Assembly (NCBI RefSeq): GCF_000275825.1
Contig: NZ_JH719942.1
Coordinates: 503,600-567,599 of the forward strand
Length of the DNA stretch: 64,000 nt
Direction: 5' to 3'
Source: Saprospira grandis DSM 2844
GTDB taxonomy: Bacteria > Bacteroidota > Bacteroidia > Chitinophagales > Saprospiraceae
Part shown: piece after piece, positions 56,067-64,000 of the stretch
Layout: every line of letters begins with the position of its first letter
How positions within the stretch are numbered: the stretch's first letter is position 1
Notes under the pieces: model-generated
Database searches by the model: none
What the model was told of the DNA's origin: nothing
The model's input: the letters and a program-made list of their open reading frames with translations, nothing else
Made by a program: the position numbers and the translations under genes

Positions 56067-58700
56067 TTAAAAATCTAGACGAAAGCGCAGGTTCAGTCGG
56101 CGAGAAGAGAGATAATTGGGGATAGCATAGCTGGTATTTGTGAAGTCCTTGATCCAAGTATTGGAGGCTACATTGCCCACCGCCATCAGGTTAAAAACCT
56201 CTAGGCTCAGCCAGGCCGATCGCAGGTAGCGGAAAGGATTTTTGCTATCTTTTTTGAGGGCTTGTTCGGCCATGGCCAAGGATAAACTCTTGTCTTTATA
56301 GGCTTCTTGGGCCTTTTTGGCGCGATCCCAAAGCGAGAGGCTAAAGCCAATATCGATGCGATGATAGGGGGAATAGCGGTAGAGGTTTCGGGCCACAATA
56401 TTGTCTTTGGGCACGCCATAGTGCATGCCGCTGCCCAAGGTAAAGGCCAAATTGACCTTGAACCACTCGGCGCCGGGCAGCTCATCTTGAAAATACATAG
56501 AGAAAATGAAGAGCTGGTCGGTGGGTTTAGAGACATAATCAACCGTGCTGGTATCGATAGTTTGGCCCTCTAGGGTATAGACCTTATGGTCTACGCCATT
56601 AAGGCTTTCGCGGGCGCGCAACAAAGAGAAATTGACCCATGATTCGAGGCCTTTGACCAGCTCTCCGTTGAGGCGAAAATCCCAGCCCGTTATGTAGCCC
56701 TTGGCCAGATTATCGCCATAATAGCGAATCCGAACATTGTCCACATCATAGGGAATTAGGTCCCATTGATGCTTATAATAAAGCTCTGAAATCAGCTTAA
56801 ATTTGCGCTTATACCAGCTAAAATCCCAGACGACACCGCCCAAAATATGGACCGACTTCTGTGCGCGGACCGAAGTATTGATTTCGCCCTCTAAATTCCT
56901 CAACTCCCGATAAAAAGGGGGTTGATGATAGGCTCCTAGGGCCAACTTAAAGGTCAAATCCTTGCTCCAATGGGTCGTATCGCTCATGGCATGATGCTGT
57001 GAAAGCGGGCTATAGTAGAGCTGAAATCGGGGGGCCAGCAAAAACTCTTCGTTCAGGCTCCAGTAACTGGCCCTCAGGCCGAGGGTGCTCCGCAAAAAGT
57101 GCCGATCATTTTTGTACTCCCAAGTATTTTGTAGAAAGCCCGAAAAGCGATGCGTCAACAGCTGCGTATCGGTCCGGATGTATTCAAAAACAGGCATGGC
57201 CGTCGTGTCAAAGGGGAGCGTATAGCCCAAAGAATCGAAGCTGGTCCACTCCTTTAGGTCGTCACGGATAAACTCATTTTTGTAGGTCAAGCCCCACTTT
57301 AAGAGCTGTTTACTTTCGGTAAAGGTCGAGTCATTGAAGCGCTCATAGCTATAGGCGCCCACATATTTGGCCTGAATCACATTGGCCGTCAGGTAGTTTC
57401 GGGCATATTGATGGGTTTCGCCATAGGCCAAAGTGCCCAGCACATCGCCAAAATTATCGGCGCCCAGGCCAGTTTCCACCTCCTCCAAGCGATAATTATT
57501 GATCACATCAATGCGTTCATCCTCCTGCGATTGGTAGTTAGAAAATAAGATGCGGTGGCGGCTATTTTCCTGAATCGTCAGTTTTTTTTCTGGAATCGTT
57601 TTGACCTTTAGTTTTCCACTGTAGGCCAAGGCCGTTCCCATCATATAGGTATTAAAGCTAGAAATTTCTTGGCCCTCAAAGAGCGAGCTGAGGCGTATCG
57701 CATAATTATATAAGCCGCTCGTGCTGGCCGATTCTTCAGGTATCAGTTGAAATTGGGCCGTATTATAATTTCCGATGGCTTCTATTTGCCAGTTTTTGCC
57801 CAAATCATAGATCAAATCGGCCTGCAGATCTAAAAATCGGGGGACATACTCTCCCTTAATATCTAAGCTCGATAATAAATACTGGGTTGTTTTATAGCGG
57901 GCGCCCAGGGTATAGGTCAGGGCGTTGTTGCCCTCTGTTCGCCCACCCAAATAGAGCGATCCGCCCAATAAACTTCCGCTAGCTCTGGCCTCAAAGCGGC
58001 TAGGGCGGCGATAGCGGACATCCAAAACCGAAGACATTTTCTCGCCATATTCAGCCTTAAAGCCCCCCGAAGAGAAGGCCAATTCATTGAGCATATCGGG
58101 ATTGGGAAAGCTCAGGCCCTCCTGTTGGCCCGAGCGAATGAGCAATGGGCGGTAAATCTCAAAGCCATTGACATAGACCAAATTTTCATCATAGTTTCCG
58201 CCTCGCACCGAGTATTGAGAGGAAAATTCGTTGCGATTGGCCACCCCTACTGCGGTATACAAAAGCACCGACTCTAGGCTCATGGTCGTGGTTGGAATAT
58301 TCTGAATATCATCTCTAGACAGCCGCAAAGCATCCGCTTCCTTATCCGAAAACGACTCTACAATTACCTCTGGAACCGCATCATCCAAGGTTTTCAGGGC
58401 AATATCTAAGCGCAAAACTTCCTCCTCTTTTAAGCGCAGGCCTCGCTTTTCATAGCGTTGAAAGCCCAGATAGCTAGCCATTAGTTTGAGCCGAGGACCA
58501 GCGGGCAGACTCAGGTCATATCGGCCATCCATATCCGTCACCAGCCCAATGAGCAGTTCGTCATTGAGGTAAACACGAATAGCAGCCGAGGGCAGCGGCT
58601 CTCCTGTTTGCGCATCGGTTAGCTGGCCGATGAGTCGGCCTTTTTGGGCCAATAAGGGGAGCGAAGCCAAGAAGAAAAAGAAAAATATTAAGCGAGACAT
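56067..58700 (-). CDS. TonB-dependent receptor with carboxypeptidase-like domain
   Basis: 877 residues. The signal peptide runs to LPLLAQ. A carboxypeptidase-like domain (LIGQLTDAQTGEPLPSAAIRVY), a plug (SVRGGNYDENLVYVNGFEIYRPLL), then a long beta-barrel with an aromatic end (LNLRFRLDF). The plug lacks the canonical LRGxD form of nutrient receptors, and no SusD partner is next to it. Substrate unknown. It is the only gene between AddA and the chemotaxis operon and ends beside copy 19. Confidence 0.9.
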   Translation of the reverse strand: MSRLIFFFFFLASLPLLAQKGRLIGQLTDAQTGEPLPSAAIRVYLNDELLIGLVTDMDGRYDLSLPAGPRLKLMASYLGFQRYEKRGLRLKEEEVLRLDIALKTLDDAVPEVIVESFSDKEADALRLSRDDIQNIPTTTMSLESVLLYTAVGVANRNEFSSQYSVRGGNYDENLVYVNGFEIYRPLLIRSGQQEGLSFPNPDMLNELAFSSGGFKAEYGEKMSSVLDVRYRRPSRFEARASGSLLGGSLYLGGRTEGNNALTYTLGARYKTTQYLLSSLDIKGEYVPRFLDLQADLIYDLGKNWQIEAIGNYNTAQFQLIPEESASTSGLYNYAIRLSSLFEGQEISSFNTYMMGTALAYSGKLKVKTIPEKKLTIQENSRHRILFSNYQSQEDERIDVINNYRLEEVETGLGADNFGDVLGTLAYGETHQYARNYLTANVIQAKYVGAYSYERFNDSTFTESKQLLKWGLTYKNEFIRDDLKEWTSFDSLGYTLPFDTTAMPVFEYIRTDTQLLTHRFSGFLQNTWEYKNDRHFLRSTLGLRASYWSLNEEFLLAPRFQLYYSPLSQHHAMSDTTHWSKDLTFKLALGAYHQPPFYRELRNLEGEINTSVRAQKSVHILGGVVWDFSWYKRKFKLISELYYKHQWDLIPYDVDNVRIRYYGDNLAKGYITGWDFRLNGELVKGLESWVNFSLLRARESLNGVDHKVYTLEGQTIDTSTVDYVSKPTDQLFIFSMYFQDELPGAEWFKVNLAFTLGSGMHYGVPKDNIVARNLYRYSPYHRIDIGFSLSLWDRAKKAQEAYKDKSLSLAMAEQALKKDSKNPFRYLRSAWLSLEVFNLMAVGNVASNTWIKDFTNTSYAIPNYLSSRRLNLRFRLDF

Positions 58701-58824
58701 AATTTATTTTTGTACAGAAAGAAAGAGCGCGTTGGCGGCCCATACTTTTTATCAACGTAGCTAGGGCCTAGTTCGCAAGATACAGAACTGTTTTTCTTTG
58801 TCGCTTTTTCTGTTTTGATTTTTT

Positions 58825-58946
58825 GGGGCCTGCCGCCTTTGGCGGCCGGGCCCTTGCAGGGCTCGCAGGCTTGCTCGGCCCTTCCTTTTTCGCTTCGCTC
58901 AAAAGTCGGTCTGGCCCTATGGGCCACCCTTACAGGCCCCTAGGCC
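58825..58946 (+). repeat. GC-rich structured element, copy 20
   Basis: Arm hairpin CCGCC-TTT-GGCGG. Core GCAGGCTTGCTCGG keeps GCA/TGC with a G-T wobble. The GGTCTG hairpin is GGCCC-TAT-GGGCC, closing helix GGCCT/AGGCC. A 45-bp GC-rich tail follows. Antisense to the genes on both sides. No gene in 58701-59051. Confidence 0.9.
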
Positions 58947-58993
58947 GGCTGCGCCCTTTGGGCGCGGCAAGGCCTCGCTTCGCTCGGCCCCAC

Positions 58994-59028
58994 AAAAAAA
59001 AAGCCGCCAAGGAAAATTCCTTGGCGGC
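58994..59028 (-). terminator. Terminator of the chemotaxis operon
   Basis: Perfect stem GCCGCCAAGGAA/TTCCTTGGCGGC followed by a long T-run on the minus strand. It closes the cheB-cheA-cheC/X-cheR-cheR transcript. Confidence 0.9.
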
Positions 59029-59051
59029 TGCGGTTGCTCCTTTTGGGCCAT

Positions 59052-59834
59052 TTACTTCGCTTGAAAAATGCCCATGCCCAAAGGCATAAAATGCGCTTCA
59101 TCTGTAATTTGATCTTGGGGACCAAGGCAAAGTAAGCCATTTGTTTTCAGGCCCGTATAGCAATGGTCCAAAATCTTTTTTCGATTTTTCTCATCATAGC
59201 GTTTAATCACCTCCGAACAAATAATGAGGTCATATTTATTTCGGTTAGGGACCATCTTAGAAAAATTTCGGCTGCTATAACTCAGGTTTTTCTGATAACG
59301 CGAGCTAAGGCGGTTGGGACTAGAGCTACTCAGGTACTTTTTATAATTACCATTAGGGAAAAGCAACCGAAACTTAATGGTCAATTGCTTTTGCAAATTG
59401 GCGTATTCTGCTTTTTTGGCAATTTTCAAAAGGCTAGGATCTACATCTGTAGCCTCAATCTTAGCCGATAGCCCCATTTCCTCTAGCAAAAGGACCAAAC
59501 TGTGCAGGCCTTCACCTCTTCCTACTTGCATATACAAAATGCGTAGGTTTCCGCTTGCCTTTTCTTCTAGCAACTGCTTAAAATGTCGCCATTGAGAAAG
59601 AGGATTAAAAAAGCTATTATCTCTAGCCTGCAAAAAGCGAATTGTTCTTTGGCCCAAATCAGCATTCCGCAAAATTTGGCTCCAAAGCGAAAAGATAGAG
59701 CTAAGCTGTTCTGCTTTCATCAACAACTCTACTCTTTCAGTTAGAAAGCTTGGGGAATAGCCTTTAAAGTCTGCGCCAAATTTATTGGCCAAACCAGAAA
59801 GCAGAGAGTCAATTTCTTCGGTTCTTACCATCAT
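59052..59834 (-). CDS. CheR-like methyltransferase, divergent copy
   Basis: 260 residues, a paralogue of the neighbouring CheR. The AdoMet site that reads WHAGCSSGEEAYSMAIL in that protein is changed to LYMQVGRGEGLHSLVLL here. The later acidic IEATDVDPSLLKIAKKAEY is still recognisable, as is DLIICSEVIKRYDEKNRKK for DLILCRNVMIYF. The N-terminal SLLSGLANKFGADFKGYS helix aligns with the CheR receptor-binding domain. Enzyme activity is doubtful. It overlaps the upstream CheR gene by four bases (ATGA). Confidence 0.75.
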   Translation of the reverse strand: MMVRTEEIDSLLSGLANKFGADFKGYSPSFLTERVELLMKAEQLSSIFSLWSQILRNADLGQRTIRFLQARDNSFFNPLSQWRHFKQLLEEKASGNLRILYMQVGRGEGLHSLVLLLEEMGLSAKIEATDVDPSLLKIAKKAEYANLQKQLTIKFRLLFPNGNYKKYLSSSSPNRLSSRYQKNLSYSSRNFSKMVPNRNKYDLIICSEVIKRYDEKNRKKILDHCYTGLKTNGLLCLGPQDQITDEAHFMPLGMGIFQAK

Positions 59835-60673
59835 AATAATTCCTTCTTTTTATAAATTCGACGACTCAAGCAATAGGGTTCAAAATAATCTTGTCCAGCT
59901 TTGGGGAGTATATCATAATAGCCAATAATCAGATAGCCATTTGGCTTGAGGCTTTGATAAAAACGCTTGAGGCTGTTCATTTTGAGCCGCTCGTCAAAGT
60001 AAATCATGACATTGCGGCACAAAATCAAGTCGAAGTCTTGGGGGTAATCGTCTTGGACAAGATTGTGTTGAAAAAAGTTAATCTTCTTCTTCAAGTTAGG
60101 GTGCATACAGAAGTCCTTTTGGTCCTCTGTTAAAGTAACATAAGCACTGGCCCTATTACGAGGGCTAAATGCTTCATAGTTTTTAAAATAACGGCCTTGG
60201 CTATTACTATAATAGCAGCCTTTTTTTGCTCGATCCAGCATTTTCTGGCTCAGATCAGAGGCCCAAATTTCGGCCTGTTGCAAAAAATAGCTCTCTTTGA
60301 GCAAGATTGCCATACTGTAGGCTTCTTCTCCAGAGGAACAGCCTGCATGCCAAACTTTCATGGACCTTCTAGACTTAAACTCCGGCAGGAGTTCGTCTCT
60401 TAGTCCTCGCCAAAGCTCTGGATTTCTGAAGAAGGCCGTTAAATTGACCATCAATTCATCTACATAATGCTGAATCATCTGGCGGTCCTTCAAAATATGT
60501 CCCCAAAGCTGAGTCAGTACAGTATAGTCATAACGCAGCATCAAGCGAGAAAGTCCCCGTTTTAAGGATTTTGCTTCATATCCGCTAAAATCCATACCAA
60601 AACGCTGTTTAACTGCAGAAACAAAAGCAGCTAGTTCTTCATCGCTGGCTGCTGCAGGTGTAGAAAACTTCAT
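59831..60673 (-). CDS. cheR: Chemotaxis protein methyltransferase CheR
   Basis: Methylates glutamates of chemoreceptors with AdoMet. 280 residues: N-terminal helical domain with DFSGYEAKSLKRGLSRLM, then VNLTAFFRNPELW, the AdoMet motif VWHAGCSSGEEAYSMAIL, EIWASDLSQKMLDRA and DLILCRNVMIYFDE. All motifs are intact and the length is normal. Follows the cheC/X-like gene by three bases. Confidence 0.93.
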   Translation of the reverse strand: MKFSTPAAASDEELAAFVSAVKQRFGMDFSGYEAKSLKRGLSRLMLRYDYTVLTQLWGHILKDRQMIQHYVDELMVNLTAFFRNPELWRGLRDELLPEFKSRRSMKVWHAGCSSGEEAYSMAILLKESYFLQQAEIWASDLSQKMLDRAKKGCYYSNSQGRYFKNYEAFSPRNRASAYVTLTEDQKDFCMHPNLKKKINFFQHNLVQDDYPQDFDLILCRNVMIYFDERLKMNSLKRFYQSLKPNGYLIIGYYDILPKAGQDYFEPYCLSRRIYKKKELL

Positions 60674-60676
60674 AGC

Positions 60677-61165
60677 TTATTTTATCCTATTTTTGGGTAG
60701 CCGTTCACCGGCTACGGTCCAATAAATACAGACCGGCTTGGGGATGCCCGCTGCGCTAAAAGATAAGCGAAAAGACCAACTCTCGGCGCTTATCTCTTTC
60801 CAGTCTTTAAACACTGGGGGTAAGCCATAAATTACGCCCTCATAATGGTCGGCAAAACTGGCCAAAAAGTTCCCCGAAAGGATGTTGTCCAGTTCGAGGA
60901 AAAAGGCTTCTTCCATTTCGGCAGGGACAGCCGCCCCTGCTTGGGCCAAAATTACTTGTTTCCAAGCCTGGGGGATGAGCAAAAAAGATGCGCCTACAAT
61001 TGGGCCTTTCAGCTGGGTTTGCCAACAACTCCCCTGCTTCGGAAGTTGGTCCAGACAGTCTATGCCCAAGTAGTTTACCTTTTTCCCGCTATAGCGCTGC
61101 AAAAGCTCCAGCATTTTTGGTACAGCCGCCAATAGCAACTGACTAAATTCTTCTTGTTTAGGCAT
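60677..61165 (-). CDS. CheC/CheX-like chemotaxis phosphatase
   Basis: Start chosen at 61165 (MPKQEEFSQLL); its ATG overlaps the cheA stop as ATGCCTAA. 162 residues with the motif ELDNILSGNFLASFADHYE in the middle, close to the E-x2-N pattern of CheC and CheX phosphatases. Only one clear copy of the motif is seen, which fits CheX better than CheC. It would remove phosphate from CheY, which is not in this window. Gene neighbours support a chemotaxis role. Confidence 0.7.
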   Translation of the reverse strand: MPKQEEFSQLLLAAVPKMLELLQRYSGKKVNYLGIDCLDQLPKQGSCWQTQLKGPIVGASFLLIPQAWKQVILAQAGAAVPAEMEEAFFLELDNILSGNFLASFADHYEGVIYGLPPVFKDWKEISAESWSFRLSFSAAGIPKPVCIYWTVAGERLPKNRIK

Positions 61166-62951
61166 CCCGTTCTCGCTTAAAGTCCTCAAATAATGTGTCT
61201 ATGGTCAATAGCAAACAAACTTCGCCATTGCCCAAAATCGCAGCTCGCCTAAACAAAGGGTGCTGGTCTAAGGGCGGAGCTAATTTGCGTTCAAAAATCT
61301 CTTTTTGTTGCTGCAAACGATCTACCCAAAGGGCCATTCGCTGCCCTCCATAATGCAAAAGCAAGAGCTGAAGCTCTGCCTCTGCATCTAGCTCGGCTAT
61401 GCCTTCTTTTTTTTGCCCAAAGACCTGGGCCAAGGCCCGAATCGGATAAAAATCACCCTCATAGTTGCACATCCAGTTTTGGCCCAGCCACTTTATCTCT
61501 TTCCGCTTGATGCTCAAGACTAAGTACGCCATATCAATAGGAAGCGCAAAGCTTTGCCCGTCTTGCTCAAAAAGAAGCACGGTGCGCATGGCCATAGAGT
61601 AAGGCATTTGCAGACAAAAAGTACTTCCTTTGCCTAAAACAGTGGACAAACTTAGTTTGCCCCCCAAAGATTGTATCGCATTCCGAACCGCATCTAGCCC
61701 CACTCCCCTACCCGCCAAATCGGTCAATTCACTAGCCGAAGAAAAACCCGATTTAAAGAGGTATTCAAAGCATTCTTCATCGCTCAATTTGGCCAACTGG
61801 GCCGCAGTTAGCCAAGCTAATTCAATGAGTTTTTGCTCAATTTTTTTACGGTCTACCCCCGCTCCATCATCAGTGAGCTCAATAACAACCTGCTCCTTAT
61901 TGGTCCTTGCCTGCAGCAATAATGTCCCTACTTCCTCTTTGCCCGCCAATAGGCGTTCCGCTGGCTTTTCTATGCCGTGGCTCATCGCATTGCGCAACAA
62001 ATGTTGTAAGGCATCGGCAATAACGGGCAAAAGGTTGCGGTCAATCTCGGTCTGCCCTCCCCGAATCTCTAAGCGGGCCTTTTTGCCCGTTTGTCGACAC
62101 AAATCGCTCAAGATCCTCGGATATTTGGCAAAGAGCAACTGCAACTCAGACATCCGCAGTTGCATAATCTGATATTGCAGCTCTGTACTCAACCGATGTA
62201 GGGTCAAAAAGCGATAATCATTGCCTTTTTCCTGCTGATCTTCCAACATCAATCGGTCCTTTTCTATACTGAGCTCTCCCACCAAATTGAGCAGTTGCGT
62301 GAGCCGTTCTACGGGCACTTTCAAATGGTCCGAAAGCCGAATATCTCGAGGCGCCAATAGGTTTTCGGCTGGTTCTTTAAACACTTCTTTTTCTTCAGAA
62401 GTAGCCAGCGCCTCTACCGTCTTTTCCCGCTTCTTGGCCTTTCGCAAGGCTACTTTTAGCTTGGTGCTAAAGCCTTTATAGGCCAGTTTTTCTTCCTTCC
62501 GAATGGCCGAAATCAAATCGGAGAGCAGATCACTGCTTCGCAAAAAAAGCACAATATCATCGGGCCAAAGCGGAAATTCTCCAGCCTGTAGGGCCTTAAA
62601 ATAATCTTCCAAAAGATGACTCACCGCCGCAATGCCCTCATAACCTAGGCCCATAGCATTCCCCTTTAGGGTGTGCGTCAACCTAAAAATAGGGGCCCAG
62701 AGGTCTTTGCGCTCGGGGCTAGCTTCTAGCTGCAAAAACAAGGCTTCTAGTTCGGCCTGCTGCTGTTCTGCTTCTGCTAAAAATATCGCCTTGTACTCAT
62801 CTCCTGTTTCCAACTGTTTTGCTTTTTCTGTATTTAACTTTTTTTTGGGGGCCTCCCGCCTTCGGCGGGCGCTACGTTTCAGGGCTCGCAGGTCTGCTCG
62901 GCCCTTCGTTTTTTCGCTGCGCTCAAAAACTTGGTCTGGCCTAACGGCCAC
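61158..62951 (-). CDS. cheA: Chemotaxis histidine kinase CheA
   Basis: HPt domain with FRLTHTLKGNAMGLGYEG near 90, the dimerisation helices, an ATPase region with LLRNAMSHGIEKPAERLL, LTDDGAGVDRKKIE and DLAGRGVGLDAVRNA, and a C-terminal CheW-like domain. No P2 domain is obvious. The only in-frame ATG (62951) lies within GC-rich copy 21, and the first 35 or so codons read through that repeat. After it, the first usable start would be TTG at 62813 (codon 47), which would give 551 residues and a natural HPt start. I prefer TTG biologically but give the longer frame. Confidence 0.85.
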   Translation of the reverse strand: MAVRPDQVFERSEKTKGRADLRALKRSARRRREAPKKKLNTEKAKQLETGDEYKAIFLAEAEQQQAELEALFLQLEASPERKDLWAPIFRLTHTLKGNAMGLGYEGIAAVSHLLEDYFKALQAGEFPLWPDDIVLFLRSSDLLSDLISAIRKEEKLAYKGFSTKLKVALRKAKKREKTVEALATSEEKEVFKEPAENLLAPRDIRLSDHLKVPVERLTQLLNLVGELSIEKDRLMLEDQQEKGNDYRFLTLHRLSTELQYQIMQLRMSELQLLFAKYPRILSDLCRQTGKKARLEIRGGQTEIDRNLLPVIADALQHLLRNAMSHGIEKPAERLLAGKEEVGTLLLQARTNKEQVVIELTDDGAGVDRKKIEQKLIELAWLTAAQLAKLSDEECFEYLFKSGFSSASELTDLAGRGVGLDAVRNAIQSLGGKLSLSTVLGKGSTFCLQMPYSMAMRTVLLFEQDGQSFALPIDMAYLVLSIKRKEIKWLGQNWMCNYEGDFYPIRALAQVFGQKKEGIAELDAEAELQLLLLHYGGQRMALWVDRLQQQKEIFERKLAPPLDQHPLFRRAAILGNGEVCLLLTIDTLFEDFKRERDA

Positions 62952-62970
62952 CCTTTCACATCGCTAGGCC
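62848..62970 (+). repeat. GC-rich structured element, copy 21
   Basis: Arm hairpin CCCGCC-TTC-GGCGGG, intact core, cassette GTTTTTTCGCTGCGCTC..AAAAAC (one paired change from GCTTTT..AAAAGC in copy 15), closing helix GGCCT/AGGCC. It lies on the opposite strand to cheA and covers its apparent start. Between it and 63149 are about 180 gene-free bases with a short GGCGGC-TTT-GCCGCC hairpin. Confidence 0.9.
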
Positions 62971-63148
62971 AAATGGAAGTCCTGCGCTTCGGCCATCCTT
63001 TGATAAAAATTTTAAGCTAGTCAAGGCATTTTTTAAAGGCATAGCCTTAGCTATGGGGGAGAAAAATAACGATGAATAGCAGGAAATTAAATTAAAGGAT
63101 AGAAGTGGAGGGCTTCTATTTGGCCTTCGGCCAAGGCGGCTTTGCCGC

Positions 63149-64000
63149 CTATTCCATATCTAGTAATTGGACCAAAAAGGGCGGAATAGTTGAGAGCGGA
63201 AGCTCTCTTCGGCTGGCGCCTATTCCTTGAGCTGCTCGGGGCATTCCATAAATGCTAGAGCTAGCTTCATCTTGGTTGATCGTAAAGCCGCCAGCCTCCT
63301 TAATGGCCAATAAGCCTTTGGCCCCATCGGATCCCATGCCCGTAAGCAAAACCCCCAAAAGGCTTTTGCCGATCAGCTCGGCTGCAGATTCAAAAAGGGC
63401 ATCGACAGAGGGGTAATTATAGGAAGGATGCGTTCTTTGGCTCCAAGCAAAAAGGTAGTCCTTAGGAGTTCCCCGCAAGAGCAAATGATAATCTCCTGGG
63501 GCCAAATAGACCTGATTGGGTTTTGGTCGCTCGCCATTTTGGGCCATACTAACTTTCAGTTTACTCATTTTTTGTAGGCGGCGGGCAAAAGCGGGCAAAA
63601 AGGCCTGCGGCATATGCTGGGCAATAACAATAGGCAGCGGCCAATTTTCGGGCAATTGGGCCAAAATAAACTCTAGGGTGGCGGGACCGCCAGTAGACGC
63701 GCCCAACAAAAGCATTTCGTAGGGCAAATCTGTTGAAAAAGAGTGTTTGGCTTGGCTGGCAAAAGCCTGTGGTTTTTGGGCCAAATTAGTGGCTAGGGCC
63801 GCCTTAATTTTTTGGTCCAACTCTAGACCAAAATGCTGCAAATTGCCATTGCGCAAAGAGGGCTTGGCCAGTACATCGGTGGCCCCGGCGGCCAAGGCTT
63901 TGAGCAAAAGCTCTTCGCTTTGGCTGGCTGCAGAGAGCAACAAAATGGGACAAGGGCAATTTGATTTCATAATTTGCTCTACCCCATAAAGGCCGTCGTA
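63149..64000 (-). CDS. cheB: Chemotaxis methylesterase CheB (5' end outside window)
   Basis: Demethylates and deamidates chemoreceptors. The C-terminal catalytic domain is complete: the catalytic Ser in LLGASTGGPATL, His in VIAQHMPQAF, and Asp in LTGMGSDGAKGLL. The receiver domain is only partly visible: the frame stays open to the edge as YDGLYGVEQIMKSN, ILLLSAASQSEELLLKALAAGATDVLAKPS being the last part of a response-regulator fold. An internal methionine at 63970 is not the real start. First visible gene of the chemotaxis operon, about 200 bp from cheA. Confidence 0.93.
   Translation of the reverse strand, partial: YDGLYGVEQIMKSNCPCPILLLSAASQSEELLLKALAAGATDVLAKPSLRNGNLQHFGLELDQKIKAALATNLAQKPQAFASQAKHSFSTDLPYEMLLLGASTGGPATLEFILAQLPENWPLPIVIAQHMPQAFLPAFARRLQKMSKLKVSMAQNGERPKPNQVYLAPGDYHLLLRGTPKDYLFAWSQRTHPSYNYPSVDALFESAAELIGKSLLGVLLTGMGSDGAKGLLAIKEAGGFTINQDEASSSIYGMPRAAQGIGASRRELPLSTIPPFLVQLLDME

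Overview
The window is chromosomal DNA of a member of the Bacteroidota, probably a Saprospira-like organism (Saprospiria). Reasons: Bacteroidota-type lipoproteins and TonB-dependent receptors with an N-terminal carboxypeptidase-like domain, DUF6427- and DUF5672-like proteins, a HQLGTP-type histidine kinase, and three YHYH proteins. The species is inference. Genes are AT-rich to moderate in GC, whereas many intergenic gaps hold a GC-rich structured repeat that dominates the non-coding DNA.

Layout: 1-6700 is a type III restriction-modification locus (res, mod) bracketed by composite repeat arrays and by a 97/96-bp direct repeat. 6767-15494 is a minus-strand accessory locus: an ECF sigma / small membrane protein / CnrX-like sensor module, two paralogous signal-peptide plus C-terminal-helix proteins, three YHYH proteins, a TonB-dependent receptor and a secreted EF-hand protein. 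I infer a metal or cation acquisition or sensing system. 15900-21557 is mainly housekeeping (cca, tsaC-like, holA) with a W-rich repeat protein and a ferredoxin reductase. At 21566-23137 a tetR gene is split by a 930-bp IS5-family element whose host junction I can reconstruct in frame. A 4.5S/SRP RNA lies at about 23.7 kb. An ATPase plus TOPRIM-like gene pair (24516-26320) is followed by an NAD-salvage operon pncB-nrtR-pncA, preceded by two tandem 21-bp palindromes that are likely NrtR operators.

29.8-41.4 kb carries a DUF6427-like membrane protein, an M19-like hydrolase, a histidine kinase, gyrB, a UbiA-family enzyme, rpoN and sbcD. A second ATPase plus TOPRIM-like pair lies at 41489-43337. 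43.4-50.7 kb holds small conserved or hypothetical genes, a rhomboid protease, rlmH and kptA. 51-58.7 kb has a MORN-like protein, an AddA-like helicase and a second TonB-dependent receptor. The right end is a chemotaxis operon (cheB, cheA, cheC/X-like, two cheR genes), with cheB running off the window.

The strongest undescribed signal is the 110-175-bp GC-rich element present in at least 21 copies on both strands. Its copies differ in sequence but keep base-pairing: the closing helix switches in step between GGCCT/AGGCC, GGCTG/CAGCC and GGCCC/GGGCC, and internal hairpins change arm by arm. This is the pattern expected of a structured RNA or single-stranded DNA element. Eight copies start within about 50 bases after the stop codon of a gene on the same strand, and four pairs form + / - composites.
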